64,000 nucleotides of DNA, taken from SHZL01 sp963708905 (GTDB lineage: Bacteria > Pseudomonadota > Gammaproteobacteria > Xanthomonadales > SZUA-36). The DNA lies in contig CAVPUV010000073.1 in the NCBI GenBank assembly GCA_963708905.1, positions 10,026 through 74,025 on the forward strand. Reading direction: 5' to 3'. Below are positions 62,277 to 64,000 of this stretch, in pieces; within the stretch, counting starts at the first letter, position 1; every line of letters begins with the position of its first letter. The notes below the pieces were generated by a model, which had not been told where the DNA came from, did no database searches, and saw nothing but the letters and a program-made list of their open reading frames with translations. The position numbers and the translations under genes are program-made.

Positions 62277-62643
62277 TTGCTCTCCTTCTATTTGCCAGAA
62301 TTATTCTTCCAATCCAAACGGACTGCTGCGGCTGTATAGAATGATACCAACGGTTGCCTTCTTGCAATTGTGTCGATACCAAAGCACCCATGCACAAAGA
62401 TCGCTTTCTTGAGCTTCGGGGGTACCTGGCATAGCCTCCGCCACACATTACATTTTCAGGCATTTCTGTTTTGAACGTGCCGGCACCGACAAAAACTATT
62501 ACGGAGTATACTTGTTGCTCATTTAGCCCCAATAAGGACTCCAGCGTTTTCAAAGGCGATGTAACAATCGCTGCAAGAACTGCTAAGGGTATTAAATACC
62601 ACAAAACACCGACTACTTGGCTGATGATTGGTGAAAAATCCAT
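62263..62643 (-). pseudogene. Internally deleted NERD-domain membrane protein
   Basis: 126 aa. N-terminus MDFSPIISQVVGVLWYLIPL is that of NERD-domain proteins; the frame then jumps straight to LKTLESLLGLNEQQVYSVIV, FVGAGTFKTEMPENV and GGGYARY, which belong near the C-terminus of the same family, so the central nuclease-related NERD core is missing. After GGGYARY the sequence no longer looks family-like. Reads as a degraded gene. Confidence 0.65.
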
Positions 62644-62663
62644 ACTACGATCTCGCTTTGTTC

Positions 62664-62723
62664 ACATAACGCCACCCATCATCCGCGCCGTTTTTTGGCG
62701 TCGGCTGGATGGGCTTGTTCGGC
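62664..62723 (-). repeat. attC-like recombination site C
   Basis: Minus strand: GCCGAACAAGCCCATCC start, GGATGATGGGTGGCGTTATG end, arms CATCCAGCCGACGCC / GGCGCGGATGATG pair imperfectly around a T-rich spacer. It follows the 62736 gene on the minus strand. Confidence 0.75.
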
Positions 62724-62735
62724 CTGCCTGCAAGG

Positions 62736-63080
62736 CTAAGGAATGGAGGACAACATGAAGTACCCGCAAACAGGGATGCCGACAAAACCCAGAAGACTCA
62801 GGACCGGAGCTGCCCCTCGAAACCCTAGCTTGGCTTCCACCGAGAACCACGCGAACTTGACGACCAACGCGATGGCAAACAGTGCCAAGGCGAAGAGCCA
62901 TGAGACCTTGTAACCAAAGTACAAAAGGAATGCGATCCCGAACAACATTGCGATGAGTGCGAAAACATTGAGCAGCGCTAGCAAGCCTTGACTGGCACCA
63001 CCAAAGTTCTTGATATGAAGCTGCTGATAGAACAGGAGCAGACTGAATACGACGTAGGCGCTCACAAGGGTTGCTGACAT
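62736..63080 (-). CDS. Small four-helix membrane protein (cassette)
   Basis: 114 aa, almost entirely hydrophobic: four probable helices (residues about 2-20, 32-52, 57-77, 92-110). No recognisable family. Bracketed by attC-like sites C and D, so probably an integron cassette gene. Confidence 0.6.
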   Translation of the reverse strand: MSATLVSAYVVFSLLLFYQQLHIKNFGGASQGLLALLNVFALIAMLFGIAFLLYFGYKVSWLFALALFAIALVVKFAWFSVEAKLGFRGAAPVLSLLGFVGIPVCGYFMLSSIP

Positions 63081-63094
63081 ATCCTTTCCTTCTT

Positions 63095-63182
63095 CTTATG
63101 GGGCGGAACGTTGTGCGTGAGCGGTGAGCAGAGGCGGCGCAAAGCGCTGACGTAGCGAATCCGACCTCGCGCGCTTACTAGG
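63095..63182 (-). repeat. attC-like recombination site D
   Basis: Minus strand from the stop of the 63178 gene: GGCGCCTAGTAAGCGCG ... CACGCACAACGTTCCGCC with an internal AGCGCTTTGCGCC hairpin. Longer and less regular than the other sites; right-hand AACGTT is attC-like. Confidence 0.5.
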
Positions 63183-63561
63183 CGCCATTATGGGATCCCC
63201 CTTTACACCGAAAGCTACCACGCGAGATGATACTGTCCGACCACGCCGTCACATCACCGGAACTGAAGTACCGACGGAGTACACCTTCTTCGGGATAAGC
63301 TACGTGGGATGTAAAACCCGAATATCGCGACGGGCCACCCCGCCGATTATTCAAACGCGACTGCAGAATAAACAATCCATTCCAGTCCGCGAACTGTCCG
63401 ACTAAAGCCCGCAAGACCTCTGCCTCGGAGTCTAATGATATGCGATGGGAAGGGATGTGCTCATGAAACACTTCGATCATATTACCGTCCTCATATCGCT
63501 GAACGCGGAAGCACTTTTCCTTGCCGCCCAGCTCGGCACAAATTTTGTACCGCTCGTACAT
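63178..63561 (-). CDS. Unknown cassette protein
   Basis: 127 aa, soluble, no signal peptide or motif I recognise (MYERYKICAELGGKEKCF at the start; Arg/Gly-rich NNRRGGPSRYSGF in the middle). Located between attC-like sites D and E. Confidence 0.5.
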   Translation of the reverse strand: MYERYKICAELGGKEKCFRVQRYEDGNMIEVFHEHIPSHRISLDSEAEVLRALVGQFADWNGLFILQSRLNNRRGGPSRYSGFTSHVAYPEEGVLRRYFSSGDVTAWSDSIISRGSFRCKGGSHNGA

Positions 63562-63562
63562 A

Positions 63563-63637
63563 GCGCCTAACGATTGAACTCAGCGGCGACGCGAGTGCAA
63601 AGCACGAGCGACGTCCGCTGGAGTGATTTGTTATGCA
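63563..63637 (-). repeat. attC-like recombination site E
   Basis: Minus strand: GCATAACAAATCACTCC start, TTCAATCGTTAGGCGC end, arms AGCGGACGTCGCTCGTG / CGCGTCGCCGCTG. Near-classic attC of about 73 bp; TAA of the upstream cassette gene lies inside the GCATAACA. Confidence 0.85.
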
Positions 63638-63840
63638 TCCAGCCTAGCCGCCCGTTGATCAATGAATCTCAGGACGTTCTCGTAGAAGGCCTCATCAGTA
63701 GCGTTGTTGCTGGAGACGGCTATCGCATCATACTTGAAATCCTTCACTAGCTTCTCGTTGTTGGCAAGGACGTCTTCGAGTGGCTGGAAAGTGACGTCGT
63801 TGATATTCGCGAATTGCTCCTTTCGGCGCCCTCGTGTCTT
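63631..63840 (-). pseudogene. 5'-truncated cassette ORF joined to the icmF fragment
   Basis: Minus-strand frame ends in RAARLDA and TAA (63631-63633) and reads back about 65 residues (QPLEDVLANNEKLVKDFKYD is a clean part) until it meets the icmF-like DNA near 63836. No start codon is available on this side; the 5' part is absent. Family not recognised. Confidence 0.45.
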
Positions 63841-64000
63841 CCTTCAGGATGTCGGCCTGCACGGTGCCGCGCACCTTGGTAGGCGTATTGGCCTTGATGC
63901 GGGCGTAGGTTTCCGCGTCGACCAGTTCGTCGCCGCAGACGCCGAGCAGGCCTAGCCCCAGGCCGTCGTTACCCTTGGGCAGGTCGCCGTGGTATTGCGG
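63836..64000 (-). pseudogene. Fragment of a fused isobutyryl-CoA mutase (icmF-like), cut at both sides
   Basis: 55 codons in one frame from the window edge: PQYHGDLPKGNDGLGLGLLG then VCGDELVDAETYARIKANTP and VRGTVQADILKED, which matches the B12-dependent mutase domain region of IcmF. The family would continue with QAQNT, but the sequence switches after KED to unrelated cassette DNA. The remainder, if present, lies beyond 64000. Confidence 0.75.

Noticed and set aside
1..64000. tRNA or rRNA genes and known riboswitches
   Set aside because: I saw none by eye; short RNA genes could still be missed without a covariance-model search.

Overview
The window reads as chromosome from a GC-rich, environmental-type gammaproteobacterium. 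The order yebC-ruvC-ruvA-ruvB-ybgC-tolQRAB-pal-cpoB (all on the minus strand) is a classic gammaproteobacterial block. TolQRA/Pal, GlnD, DapD/DapE, RarD, an RND efflux pair and IPTL-CTERM proteins fit the same group. Genus cannot be read from the sequence.

Layout. 1-8221: Tol-Pal envelope system, RuvABC Holliday-junction machinery and YebC, minus strand. 8222-12453: alpha/beta hydrolase, RarD-like transporter, aspartyl-tRNA synthetase and an FmdB-type zinc ribbon. 12620-17468: plus-strand M49-like lipoprotein, proB-proA and a glutamine amidotransferase. 17778-26585: clpB, then map-glnD-dapD-dapE (minus). 26911-32170: RND membrane-fusion protein, RND pump and prmC (plus). 32375-33776: two secreted proteins with IPTL-CTERM or IPTL-like tails. 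34054-41525: rmuC, a one-domain MazG-like gene, a PepSY/response-regulator/sensor-kinase set, ctlX-like amidinotransferase, dusA, a CitE-like lyase and a MaoC hydratase (minus). 41884-45617: TetR/HlyD/ABC exporter operon. 45845-49552: metal ABC permease and binding protein, a porin-like protein and a small DUF2946-like protein. 49771-55074: ETF-ubiquinone oxidoreductase, EtfB, EtfA and acetoacetyl-CoA synthetase. 55042-57836: BaeSR-like two-component system with a frameshifted kinase, and a Spy/CpxP-like chaperone. 57837-64000: accessory region with several attC-like sites, read as an integron cassette array: VOC protein, PD-(D/E)XK-like nuclease, MazEF-like pair, zinc-ribbon membrane proteins, a NERD remnant, small unknown cassettes, and a cut-off icmF fragment at the right edge.

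A second theme is the density of short non-autonomous inverted-repeat elements (MITE or REP type). They abut aspS, map and tetR, bracket the ABC exporter operon as an inverted pair, and supply the C-termini of ZnuA-like and ZnuB-like proteins. Other notable points are an Asp-to-Asn change at the key transmembrane position of TolR, an intrinsic terminator hairpin lying over the start of a secreted-protein gene, and an array of GGA-loop hairpins between clpB and dapE. All calls are from reading the sequence; no database search was possible.
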